This document shows positions 32,710 to 43,200 of a DNA stretch of 64,000 nucleotides, one piece after another. Under the pieces are notes generated by a model. The model made no database searches, was not told where the DNA came from, and worked only from the letters and a program-made list of their open reading frames with translations. The stretch's first letter is position 1, and each line of letters opens with the position of its first letter. A program made the position numbers and the translations under genes. This DNA comes from Cherax quadricarinatus. Lineage: Eukaryota; Arthropoda; Malacostraca; Decapoda; Parastacidae. Where the stretch lies: contig NW_027195363.1 of assembly GCF_038502225.1 (NCBI RefSeq), forward strand, positions 130,001 to 194,000. Reading direction: 5' to 3'.

Positions 32710-32771
<62 letters not shown>
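32673..32771. repeat. (CA)n microsatellite
   Basis: CA tract with a few GC and TA interruptions. Confidence 0.96.
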
Positions 32772-32774
<3 letters not shown>

Positions 32775-32998
32775 TAACTTGAAGTTTTGTGTAAAGAATG
32801 ATTAAACATGATTTTAACACCTCAGATTCATCAGATGCTCGGGTGACTACAATTAGGTGAGTGCACACACGATACGATAAACCTCATGGAACAAGGAGAG
32901 AGGTATGACCTAGTAGCGACAAGTGAAGATTAGGAGCCAGGAGCTGTTGCCCGACCCCTGTAAAAACAAATCGGTGAGCACAAATGAGTACGGACACA
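32772..32998 (+). mobile_element. Family 1 tail fragments, degenerate
   Basis: A 70-bp unassigned spacer is followed by a tail signature (ACAATTAGGTGAGTGCACAC, about 32849) and then by a second, decayed 3' UTR (ATAAACCTCATGGAAC, then CCCGACCCCTGTAAAAAC). Confidence 0.65.
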
Positions 32999-33835
32999 CG
33001 CACAAAAACCTAGCGACTTCTCACTCAGCAGCACAAGCTGCAAGCTGATGTATTGGTAGCCAGCTGAGGAAAGTCAGTGAACGAAGAATGGGAAAACCAA
33101 ATGACATTTAAAAAAGGGAAGAGGAGCCGAGGAGGAACAGCAATGATGTGAGGGATGCAAAAGAAAAAAAAAGGCTCTTAGCTGAATTTAGATATTTGGT
33201 GGAAACAAATGGGAAAATTTAATGATCAGTAAATGAAAATGTGGGAAAAATAAAAAGTATTGGATGATAAAGAAAAGAAGTAAAAGACTGAGGCCACAGA
33301 AATGGAGGGGTTGAATGGAAGGAAGAATGAGGTGAAGAATGGAAAAAATACAGCAGCTGGGAAGAGAGATTATGAAACAGTCTTTACAGAAATACTCTCA
33401 ATGAAGTGAGGTGCAGGAGATATTAGTGAAGCAGTAAAGTGCATGAATTAGCAGCTGGCAGATGAATGGCAGGTTCAAAAGATTATTGAGCAAACAAGTG
33501 GCGGCGGAAAATTCAACCAAGTAGCAAGTTTTCAGACGATAAGATAACCAAAAAAAAAAAAAAAAATGAAACACCAAGTCAAACTAACTACTGAGACAGA
33601 AATGATAATGAATCTTGTAACAGAAATCACTGTCAAGGCTGTCAGGCAGAAAGATATCAACTTAAATACCTCGATTAAGACAGAACAAAAAAAATTGGAA
33701 AAAAGCTCATGAGGAGAGGATGAAAGAGACAAAGAGGAAGCAGGAAATGTAAGTACAGTTACAGAGGCTCACCACCTGGAGCGCTCTATGAACTTACTGG
33801 GTTTAGTGCTTCTTAAAGATTATACGGTGCACAGA
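32999..33835. other. AG-rich unassigned sequence
   Basis: Purine-rich, with GAATGGG and GAAGAATG words. It may include a very decayed linker of a non-LTR element, but no motif is convincing and no frame is long. Confidence 0.35.
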
Positions 33836-34504
33836 TTCTTGAACGATTCCTTACTAAGGCGTTAAAACACTATTTGTTGGTTTGCCAGGCGCCCATAGGC
33901 TTTCTGGAGTCCTTTCTGTCTCCATTGTAAATACTTCCTTAAATCTTAAAATCTCTTGTCGAGCTTTTCACATCTCGGTTGTTTGTGATCTCTACTTCCT
34001 TCTTCAGCATGATTAACTGGTTCTTGTCACTTGTTTTCCTCCTGATATGGTTGTGCAACAGCTTCGGGTCAAACTTGTCTCTGGATGATTTGACATTTTC
34101 GTATTGCAGCTGGACCTCCCTCCTTATCTGTGCATATTGCAGCTGGGCCTCCCTCCTTATCTGTGCATATTCGTTTATGGTTCTTGTAATCTCACTATTT
34201 TTCTGGGCTCTTTGTCAACGTTTTTCATACCCGTAGGTTTGGCCTTTCCGCTTCACTTGTAACTCTGTTATGTATTCGAATCTCTGGGTCATGTGATCAC
34301 CACCTCCTAGGGGCCCTTCATATGTGATGTTCTCCATATCTGAACTTCTCAAATTGAACATGAGGTCCAGTCCTGGTGGTTCATCCTCCCTCTCTTTCTC
34401 GTGTTCCTAACATGTTTATGCAGTTCAATCTCTTTGTGATTGAAATCACCCACAACTAGTAACTTCAGCTAGTGTATCAACCATTGCTATGTTGCTCTCA
34501 TCAT

Positions 34505-34507
<3 letters not shown>
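33836..34507 (-). pseudogene. Family 1 retrotransposon, endonuclease/linker remnant
   Basis: On the minus strand, in element order: a short endonuclease segment (ESNIAMVDTL at the start, then GDFNHKEI-like codons with the surrounding helix lost), the SDIENITYEGPL region, the linker with KTSDKNQLI-type codons, then a jump to a piece from near the RT C-terminus (33840-33890). A direct duplication of about 33 bp ('GGGCCTCCCTCCTTATCTGT') lies at 34107-34170. Many stops. The 5' end abuts (CA)n. Confidence 0.75.
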
Positions 34508-34535
<28 letters not shown>

Positions 34536-34551
34536 CTGTCTGTGTGTGTAC
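34508..34551. repeat. (GT)n junction tract
   Basis: Short GT repeat between the 5' end of the remnant at 33836-34507 and the 3' tail of the next link. Confidence 0.95.
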
Positions 34552-34987
34552 TCACCTAATTGTACTCACCTAATTGTGGTTGCAGGGGTCGAGACACAGC
34601 TCCTGGCCCCGCCTCTTCACTGATCGCTACTAGGTCCTCTCTCTCTCTGCTTCCAGAGCTTTGTCATACCTCGTCTTAAAGCTATGTATGGTTCCTGCCT
34701 CCACTACATCACTTGTTAGGCTATTCCACTTTCTGGCGACTCTAAGACTGAAGAAATACTTCCTAATATCCCTATGACTCGTCTGAGTCTTCAACTTCCA
34801 ATTGTGACCTTTTGTTTTTGTTTCCCCTCTCTGGAACAACCTGTCTCTGTCTACCTTATCTATTCCATGAAGTATTTTGTATGTCGTTATCATGTCTCCC
34901 CTGACCCGCCTGTCCTCCAATGTCGTTAGTCCGATTTCCCTCAACCTTTCTTCGTAGGACATACCCCTGAGCTCCGGAACTAGCCTT
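34552..34987 (-). pseudogene. Family 1 retrotransposon, 3' coding end
   Basis: An open minus-strand stretch of 110 codons (34962-34630) matches the last part of ORF2 (MSYEERLREIGLTTLEDRR, then HRDIRKYFFSLRVARKWN). The GC-rich 3' UTR and a doubled GTGAGTAC tail follow. The 5' end, in the LVPEL codons, is joined to (CA)n. Confidence 0.85.
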
Positions 34988-35038
34988 GGTGTGTGTGTGT
35001 GCGTGTGTGTGTGTGTGTGTGTGCGTGTGTGTGTGTGC
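34988..35038. repeat. (GT)n junction tract
   Basis: GT repeat with GC interruptions between two retrotransposon links. Confidence 0.95.
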
Positions 35039-37283
35039 TCACCTAGTTGTACTCACCTAGTTGAGGTTGCAGGGGTCGAGTCCAAGCTCCTGGCCCCGCC
35101 TCTTCACTGGTCGCTACTAGGTCACTCTCCCTGAACCATGAGCTTTATCACACCTCTGCTTAAAGCTATGTATGGATCCTGCCTCCACTACATCGCTTCC
35201 CAAACTAATCCACTTACTGACTACTCTGTGGCTGAAGAAATACTTTTTAACATCCCTGTGATTCATCTGAGTCTTCAACTTCCAACTGTGTCCCCTTTGT
35301 TACTGTGTCCAATCTCTGGAACATCCTGTCTTTGTCCACCTTGTCAAGTCCTCTCAGTATTTTGTATGTCGTTATCATATCCCCCCTATCTCTCCTGTCC
35401 TCCAGTGTCGTCAGGTTGATTTCCCTTAACCTCTCCTCTTAGCTATGGGACTAGTCTTGTTGCAAACCTTTGCACTTTCTCTAGCTTCTTTACGTGCTTG
35501 GCTAGGTGTGGGTTAAAAATTGGTGCCGCATACTCCAATATGGGCCTAACGTACACAGTGTACAGGGTCCTGAACGATTCCTTATTAAGATGTCGGAATG
35601 CTGTTCCGGGGTTTGCTAGACGCCTATATGGTGCAGCAGTTATTTGGTTGATGTGCGCTTCAGGAGATGTGCCTGGTGTTATACTCACCCCAAGATCTTT
35701 TTCCTTGAGTGAGGTTTGTAGTCTCTGGCCCCCCTAGACTGTACTCCGTCTGCGGTCTTCTTTGCGCTTCCCCAATCTTCATAACTTTGCACTTGGTGGG
35801 ATTGAACTCCAGGAGCCAATTGCTGGACCAGGTCTGCAGCCTGTCCAGATCCCTTTGTAGTTCTTCCTGGTCTTCGATCAAATGAATTCTTCTCATCAAC
35901 TTCACATCATCTGCAAACAGGGACACCTCAGAGTTTATTCCTTCTGTCATGTCGTTCACAAATACCAGAAACAGCACTGGTCCTAGGATTGACCCCTGTG
36001 GGACCCCGCTGGTCACAGGTGCCCACTCTGACACCTCGCCACGTACCATGACTCGCTGCTGTCTTCCTGACAAGTATTCCCTGATCCATTGTAGTGCCTT
36101 CCCTGTTATCCCTGCTTGGTCCTCCAGTTTTTGCACTAATCTCTTGTGTGGAACTGTGTCAAACGCCTTCTTGCAGTCCAAGAAAATGCAATCCATCCAC
36201 TCCTCTCTCTCTTGTCTTACTGCTGGTACCATGTCATAAAACTCCAATAGGTTTGTGACACAGGATTTCCCGTCCCTGAAACCATGTTGGCTGCTGTTGA
36301 TGAGAACATTCCTTTCTAGGTGTTCAACCACTCTTCTCCTGATAATCTTCTTCATGACTCTACATACTATACATGTCAGTGACACTGGTCTGTAGTTTAG
36401 TGCTTCATGTCTGTCTCCTTTTTTAAAGATTGGGAATACATTTGCTGTCTTCCATGCCTCAGGCAATCTCCCTGTTTCGATAGATGTATTGAATATTGTT
36501 GTTAAGGGTACACATAGTGCCTCTGCTCCCTCTCTCAGGACCCATGGGGAGATGTTATCCGGCCCCATTGCCTTTGAGGTATCTAGTTCACTCAGAAGCC
36601 TCTTCACTTCTTCCTCGGTTGTGTGTACTGTGTCCAGCACTTGGTGTGCCCCACATCTCCGTCATTCTGGAGCCCCTTCTGTCTCTTCTGTGAACACTTC
36701 TTTGAATCTCTTGTTGAGTTACTAACATACTTCACGGTCATTTCTTGCTGTCTCTCCTCCTTCCTTCCTTAGCCTGATTACCTGGTCCTTGACTGTTGTT
36801 TTCCTCCTGATGTGACTGTATAATAGTTTCGGGTCAGATTTGGCTTTCACTGCTATGTCGTTTTCAAATTGTCGTTGGGCCTCCCTTCTTATCTGTGCAT
36901 ATTCGTTTCTGGCTCTACGACTGCTCTCCTTATTCTCCTGGGTCCTTTGCCTTCTATATTTCTTCCATTCCCTAGTACACTTGGTTTTTGCCTCCCTGCA
37001 CCTTTGGGTGAACCAAGGGCTCATCCTGGCTTTTTCATTATTCCTGTTACCCTTGGGTACAAACCTCTCCTCAGCCTCCTTGCACATTCTTGCTACATAT
37101 TCCATCATCTCATTAACAGGCTTCCCTGCCAGTTCTCTGTCCCACTGAACCCCGTTCAGGAAGTTCCACATTTCCGTGTAGTCCCCTTTCTTGTAGTTTG
37201 GCTTCATTCGTCCTGGCCTTCCTGCTTCCCCCTCCACTTGTAGCTCTACTGTGTATTCGAAGCTTAAAACCACATGGTCGCTG
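35039..37283 (-). pseudogene. Family 1 retrotransposon RT, 5'-truncated, with stops and frameshifts
   Basis: Minus strand. It starts at the SDHVV codons of the endonuclease end, where the sequence changes abruptly to GA-rich DNA (37283/37284). Linker, RT and C-terminal region follow, with FADD preserved. It is closest to the copy at 3485-7497 (KPVNEMMEYVA, GRLPEAWKTANV). Lesions: two consecutive stops (TAG TAA) replace the 'EE' codons of VCEELN at about 36719-36725; a one-base gain in a C run near 35735 shifts frame in 'LGGQRLQ'; and a short deletion near 35440 removes codons before LVPE. Not functional. Confidence 0.85.
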
Positions 37284-37330
37284 AGGGGAGGGAGAGAGAG
37301 GGGGAGAGAGAGGTGGAGAGACAGGGAGGA
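37284..37330. repeat. GA-rich simple sequence
   Basis: GAGAGAGGGGGAGAGAGAGG-type tract ending in GGTGGAGAGACAGGGAGG. The same word recurs at about 38940, on the other side of the inserted RT element. Confidence 0.9.
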
Positions 37331-38437
37331 CTGGACATTGCTGGTGCTTTCGACCGGGTGTGGCACCAGGGCCTCTTAGCAAAACTTCAAGCACTGGGAA
37401 TTGCAGGCTCTACGCTATGTCTCCTCAGTGATTACCTTCATGGTAGATCTCTAAGTGTAGTTCTCAATGGAACGGAATCAGCAAGACATCCTATTGGGGC
37501 AAGTGTTCCACAAGGAAGCGTGCTGGGACCATTGTTATGGAATGTCTACTTCAACGACCTTCTTCATCTCATCCCAGAATCACATGCATATGCAGACGAC
37601 TGTACACTGACATTCATTTATCCAAGAGAAGAAATGCCAGCTGCTCTAAGCTACATCAATCACCAGCTGAGAGCTATATCAGCTTGGGGAAATAGATGGC
37701 AAGTAACATTTGCACCTGAGAAAACGCAAATGATGATCGTCTCTAGGCACCATGATGGTAATGCTGGTGCAGTAGTAAGGATGAATGGGAGGGTGTTGGC
37801 ACCTTCAGAAGAAGTTGATATCCTTGGGGTGAAATTTGACTCCAAACTAACCATGAAGAACCATGTTGTAAATCTTGCAAACAAGGCAGCCAGGAAGCTT
37901 ACAGCACTTCGCCGTATCTCGCATCTGCTTGACAGTAGGGGTTGCAAGATTCTGTACGAGGCACAAGTACGCTCACACCTTGAGTATGCTCCACTTTCTT
38001 GGTTTGCCTGCCCCCCCTCTCATCTGCGACTACTTGACAGAGTAGAGAACAGAGCAAGACGTCTCATCTCTCGCCTGGACCCATCCTGGATAGATCTGTC
38101 ATTTCAGCAGAGCCTTCAACATAGGAGGGATATGGGTGGCCTTACTGTTATGTACAAGGCCAATATTGTCAAAGTACCACACTTGGATCCACTTCGAGGA
38201 CAACGTGAAACAAGCTTTTATGCCACAAGACGGGCAGAAAGCAGCAACTTCACTCTGGCTGTACCCTTCTCCAGAACATCACTCCATCTGAGATCATGTA
38301 TACCCAGGATGACTCGAGTATGGAACACATTCGTACAGCATAATGATGTCAATGAGATAAAGTCAGTTGATCAAATGAAAATGCTGGCCCACAGATGGCT
38401 CCAATTTCATCCTGTTCCCTACTTGTATGTCTCATAA
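37331..38437 (+). CDS. Reverse transcriptase of family 2, N-terminally truncated
   Basis: 368 codons without a stop from the LDIAGAFDRVWH codons to the stop at 38435. RT motifs from the middle of the palm onward are present: [34 protein letters not shown], catalytic YADD at 37589-37600, WQVTFAPEKTQMM, ILGVKFDSKL, then the LEYAPLSWFACPP region. The fingers, endonuclease and ORF1 are missing. The open frame runs upstream into GA-rich DNA to an ATG at 37274, which is chance. The sequence resembles Jockey/CR1-type non-LTR polymerases but is clearly distinct from family 1. RT would prime from nicked target DNA; with the N-terminus missing, this copy should be inactive despite its clean frame, which suggests recent insertion. 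Confidence 0.8.
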   Translation: MDIAGAFDRVWHQGLLAKLQALGIAGSTLCLLSDYLHGRSLSVVLNGTESARHPIGASVPQGSVLGPLLWNVYFNDLLHLIPESHAYADDCTLTFIYPREEMPAALSYINHQLRAISAWGNRWQVTFAPEKTQMMIVSRHHDGNAGAVVRMNGRVLAPSEEVDILGVKFDSKLTMKNHVVNLANKAARKLTALRRISHLLDSRGCKILYEAQVRSHLEYAPLSWFACPPSHLRLLDRVENRARRLISRLDPSWIDLSFQQSLQHRRDMGGLTVMYKANIVKVPHLDPLRGQRETSFYATRRAESSNFTLAVPFSRTSLHLRSCIPRMTRVWNTFVQHNDVNEIKSVDQMKMLAHRWLQFHPVPYLYVS

Positions 38438-38570
38438 CAATAAAAATGCTTTCAAATGAGCTGATGTAGGTAACAGCTCTTAGCTTGCCAATAAAGTTAG
38501 GAATCCTTAACCTGTAAATAGCTTGTCAATAAAGCTAGGAATCCTTAACCTTGTCAAACCCTGTGTAAAA
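37331..38570 (+). mobile_element. Second non-LTR retrotransposon (family 2), 5'-truncated
   Basis: RT reading frame plus a 3' UTR of about 130 bp that contains three AATAAA-like signals (about 38439, 38488 and 38526), a tandem duplication of about 38 bp (AGCTTGCCAATAAAGTTAGG twice, with changes), and an end at GTCAAACCCTGTGTAAAAG with an A-rich tail. Flanked by GA-rich DNA on both sides. Confidence 0.85.
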
Positions 38571-38704
38571 GAAAAAGAAAGAAAGGGGGAGAGTGACAAG
38601 GGAAAAGAGAGAGAGTGAGAGAGAGAGAATGGGAAAGATAGAGAAGGGAAAGGTAGAAGAGAGGGGTGAGAAGGGAAATGGGGGAAGAGAGAGAGAGAGA
38701 GAGA
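38571..38704. repeat. GA-rich simple sequence
   Basis: GAAAG, GAGAGT and GGGAAA words ending in a clean (GA)n run. Confidence 0.93.
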
Positions 38705-38916
38705 GATAAAGTCAGTTGATCAAATGAAAATGCTGGCCCACAGATGGCTCCAACTTCATCCTGTTCCCTACTTGTATGTCTCTTAGCAATAAAAATGCTT
38801 TCAAATGAGCTGATGTAGGTAACAGCTCTTAGCTTGTCAATAAAGTTAATCCTTAACCTGTAAATAGCTTGTTAGTAAAGCTAGGGATCCTTAACCTTGT
38901 CAAACCCTGTGTAAAA
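38705..38916 (+). mobile_element. Family 2 retrotransposon, 3'-tail copy
   Basis: Repeats the last coding codons and the 3' UTR of the element at 37331-38570 with a few changes, ending in CCCTGTGTAAAAAAAAAAG. Its 5' end begins at GAGATAAAGTCAG right after (GA)n, so GAGA is shared between target and element (microhomology). Confidence 0.88.
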
Positions 38917-39310
38917 AAAAAAGGGGGGGGAAGGGAGAGAGAGGTGGAGAGACAGGGGGGAAGAGGGAGAGAGGGGGGAGATGAAACAGAGGGGAGAGAG
39001 AGGATTGGGGAGAGGGAGGGGAGGAGGGGAGGAGGGTAGGGGTGAGGAGGGGAGAGAGGTGGGAAAAGGGATTGGGGAGAGATGTTAGAAGGAGAGAGAT
39101 GTTAGAGGGGTGAGGTGTTAGAGGCAAGAGATGTTAGAGGGGAGAGATGGGAGAGGGGAGATAGATAGGTAGAGAGAAATAGGTAAAGAGATAGGTAGTG
39201 AGAGAGAGATAGGTAGTGAGAGAGAGGTAGGTAGAGAGAGAGAGATAGATAAAGAGAGAGATAGGTAGAGGTAACGAGGGAGATACTGAGAGGGAGGGAG
39301 GGAAAGATGG
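38917..39310. repeat. GA/GGA-rich simple sequence with GATA words
   Basis: Purine-rich tract on the plus strand. A GATAGGTAGAGAGAGA-type sub-repeat lies at 39160-39270 and GTTAGAGG repeats at 39085-39140. Confidence 0.93.
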
Positions 39311-39392
39311 TTAGAGGGTCAGTTCTCAGGAAGGTGTGAAATCCTGTGTATGTATGTGAGCTTGTGTACTACAGCTTTTACAAGTGCTTGTT

Positions 39393-39394
<2 letters not shown>

Positions 39395-39468
<74 letters not shown>

Positions 39469-39474
39469 CGCGTG
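39395..39474. repeat. (GT)n microsatellite
   Basis: About 38 GT units, then GCGTGCGCGTG. Confidence 0.97.
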
Positions 39475-39544
39475 TCAGTTCGCAACATTGCATAGTTGCA
39501 CCTACCAATTCTTCCCATCTCGTTCAAGAGCAGATACCTTTCTG

Positions 39545-39912
39545 CTGGTAATGTCCCTTCTACATGTAGTATTTTTCACTCGGTAGTGTCCCTTTTACCA
39601 GTAGTTGCACCTGGGCATTAAGTTGCTCTACCAGTAGTTACTTTTTGAGCACTGCCTGACCTTTTTCCTGTACTCTTCCATTCCAGTGTAGTTATCTATC
39701 AAGTTATTTCCAATAAACTTATAATTTATATTCCACAGGTAATTATTCTTATATAATTTGCTTACCTTCCGGTTATCTTTCCACCAGTATTGATCAATTC
39801 TGAGAATACATGTCATTCCAGTAGTTACCTTCCACCAGTATTCATTATTCTTGTACCAGTAGTTACACTTCTAAAAGTAGTTATTGTTCCACAGTAATTA
39901 TTCTTCCACCCA
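39545..39912 (-). repeat. Degenerate 18-bp-type repeat in inverse orientation
   Basis: Read on the minus strand: GGGTGGAAGAATAATTACTG, 'GTGTAACTACTGGTACAAG', 'ACTGGTGGAAGGTAACTACT' and similar words, that is, diverged units of the satellite that starts at 40247 on the plus strand. The two together form a large imperfect inverted repeat. Confidence 0.75.
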
Positions 39913-40246
39913 TTATCATGCCACATTAAGCAGTAACAAAAATGTGAACATTATTAACGTAGCCTCACTTGTATGTAAGTTAAACTGCAGAGGCTTATAG
40001 TAAACATCACGTTATAATCTTAAGTGAACTGAAGAAGATGGTGGAAGCTAAAGTTGCAAGAAGGATAATAAAATCAGAATAAAAAAAAATATAAGACTGA
40101 AATTGCTAAAAATAATTTGTCACTATAAAAAAAATAACACTCCCAAAAAATCAATTATTTTTGCTGTGCATCGGCACATGTAATGTTTTTAAACGCGAGA
40201 ATTTCAGTCTTCAACAACTAATCCTCTTATATTCTTTATTTTTCCT
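39913..40246. other. AT-rich spacer between inverted satellite arms
   Basis: No gene. Contains a short inverted repeat, AAGACTGAAATT (about 40092) and AATTTCAGTCTT (about 40200). Confidence 0.5.
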
Positions 40247-43200
40247 GGTGGAAGTATAACTACTGGTGGAAGTATAACTACTGGTGGAAGTATAACTACT
40301 GGTGGAAGTATAACTACTGGTGGAAGTATAACTACTGGTGGAAGTATAACTACTGGTGGAAGTATAACTACTGGTGGAAGTATAACTACTGGTGGAAGTA
40401 TAACTACTGGTGGAAGTATAACTACTGGTGGAAGTATAACTACTGGTGGAAGTATAACTACTGGTGGAAGTATAACTACTGGTGGAAGTATAACTACTGG
40501 TGGAAGTATAACTACTGGTGGAAGTATAACTACTGGTGGAAGTATAAGTACTGGTGGAAGTATAACTACTGGTGGAAGTATAAGTACTGGTGGAAGTATA
40601 ACTACTGGTGGAAGTATAAGTACTGGTGGAAGTATAACTACTGGTGGAAGTATAAGTACTGGTGGAAGTATAACTACTGGTGGAAGTATAACTACTGGTG
40701 GAAATATAATTATCTACTGGCGGAAGTATAAGTTCTGGTGGAAGTATAAGTTCTGGTGGAAGTATAAGTACTGGTGGAAGTATAAGTACTGGTGGAAGTA
40801 TAACTACTTGTGGAAGGATAACTACTGGTGGAAGTATAACTACTGGTGGAAGTATAACTACTGGTGGAAGTATAACTACTGGAAGTATAACTACTGGTGG
40901 AAGTATAACTACTGGTGGAAGGATAACTACTGGTGGAAGTATAACTACTGGTGGAAGTATAACTACTGGTGGAAGTATAACTACTGGTGGAAGTATAACT
41001 ACTGAAGTATAACTACTGGTGGAAGTATAACTACTGGTGGAAGTATAACTACTGGTGGAAGTATAACTACTGGTGGTATAACTACTGGTGGAAGTATAAC
41101 TACTGGTGGAAGTATAACTACTGGTGGAAGTATAACTACTGGTGGAAGTATAACTACTGGTGGAAGTATAACTACTGGTGGAAGTATAACTACTGTATAA
41201 CTACTGGTGGAAGTATAACTACTGGTGGACTACTGGTGGAAGTATAACTACTGGTGGAAGTATAACTACTGGTGGAAGTATAACTACTGGTGGAAGTATA
41301 ACTACTGAAGTATAACTACTGGAAGTATAACTACTGGTGGAAGTATAACTACTGGTGGAAGTATAACTACTGGTGGAAGTATAACTACTGGTGGAAGTAT
41401 AACTACTGGTGGAAGTATAACTACTGGTGGAAGTATAACTACTGGTGGAAGTATAACTACTGGTGGAAGTATAACTACTGGTGGAAGTATAACTACTGGT
41501 GGAAGTATAACTACTGGTGGAAGTATGGAAGTATAACTACTGGTGGAAGGATAACTACTGGTGGAAGTGGAAGTATAACTACTGGTGGAAAGTATAACTA
41601 CTGGTGGAAGTATAACTACTGGTGGAAGTATAACTACTGGTGGAAGTGAAGTGGAAGTATAACTACTGGTGGAAGTATAACTACTGGTGGAAGTGGAATA
41701 ACTACTGGTGGAAGTATAACTACTGGTGGAAGTATAACTACTGGTGGAAGGAAGTAACTACTGGTGGAAGTATAACTACTGGTGGAAGTATAACTACTGG
41801 TGGAAGTATAACTACTGGTGGAAGTATAACTACTGGAAGTGGTGGAAGGATAACTATATAACTACTGGTGGAAGTATAACTACTGGTGGAAGTGTAACTA
41901 CTGATGGAAGTATAACTACTGGTGGAAGTATAACTACTGGAAGTATAACTACTGATGGAAGTATAACTACTGGTGAAAGTATGACTACTGGTGGAAGTAT
42001 AACTACTGGTGGAAGTATAACTACTGGTGGAAGTATAACTACTGGAAGTATAACTACTGGAAGTATAACTACTGGTGGAAATATAACTACTGGTGGAAGT
42101 ATAACTACTGGTGGAAGTATAACTACTGGTGGAAGTATAACTACTGGAAGTATAACTACTGATGGAAGTATAACTACTGGAAGTATAACTACTGGTGGAA
42201 GAATAACTACTGGTGGAAGTATAACTAGTGGAAGTATAACTACTGGTGGAAGGATAACTACTAGTAGAAGTATAACTACTGGAAGTATAACTACTGATGG
42301 AAGTATAACTACTGGTGGAAGTATAACTACTGGTGGAAGTATAACTACTGGTCGAAGTATAACTACTGGTGGAAGTATAACTACTGGTGGAAGTATGACT
42401 ACTGGTGGAAGTATAACTACTGTTGGAAGTATAACTACTGGTGGAAGTATAACTACTGGTGGAAGTATAACTACTGGTGGAAGTATAACTACTGGTGGAA
42501 GTATAACTACTGGTGGAAGTATAACTACTGGTGGAAGTATAACTACTGGTGGAAGTATAACTACTGGTGGAAGTATAACTACTGGTGGAAGTATAACTAC
42601 TGGTGGAAGTATAACTACTGGTGGAAGTATAACTACTGGTGGAAGTATAACTACTGGTGGAAGTATAACTACTGGTGGAAGTATAACTACTGGTGGAAGT
42701 ATAACTACTGGTGGAAGTATACTGGTGGAAGTATAACTACTGGTGGAAGTATAACTACTGGTGGAAGTGGAAGGATAACTACTGGTGGAAGTATAACTAC
42801 TGGTGGAAGTATAACTACTGGTGGAAGTATAACTACTGGTGGAAGTATAACTACTGGTGGAAGTATAACTACTGGTGGAAGTATAACTACTGGTGGAAGT
42901 ATAACTACTGGTGGAAGGATAACTACTGGTGGAAGTATTACTACTGGTGGAAGTATAACTACTGGTGGAAGTATAACTACTGGTGGAAGTATAACTACTG
43001 GAAGTATAACTACTGATGGAAGTATAACTACTGGTGGAAGTATAACTACTGGTGGAAGTATAACTACTGGTGGAAGTATAACTACTGGTGGAAGTATAAC
43101 TACTGGTGGAAGTATAACTACTGGTGGAAGTATAACTACTGGTGGAAGTATAACTACTGGTGGAAGTATAACTACTGGTGGAAGTATAACTACTGGTGGA

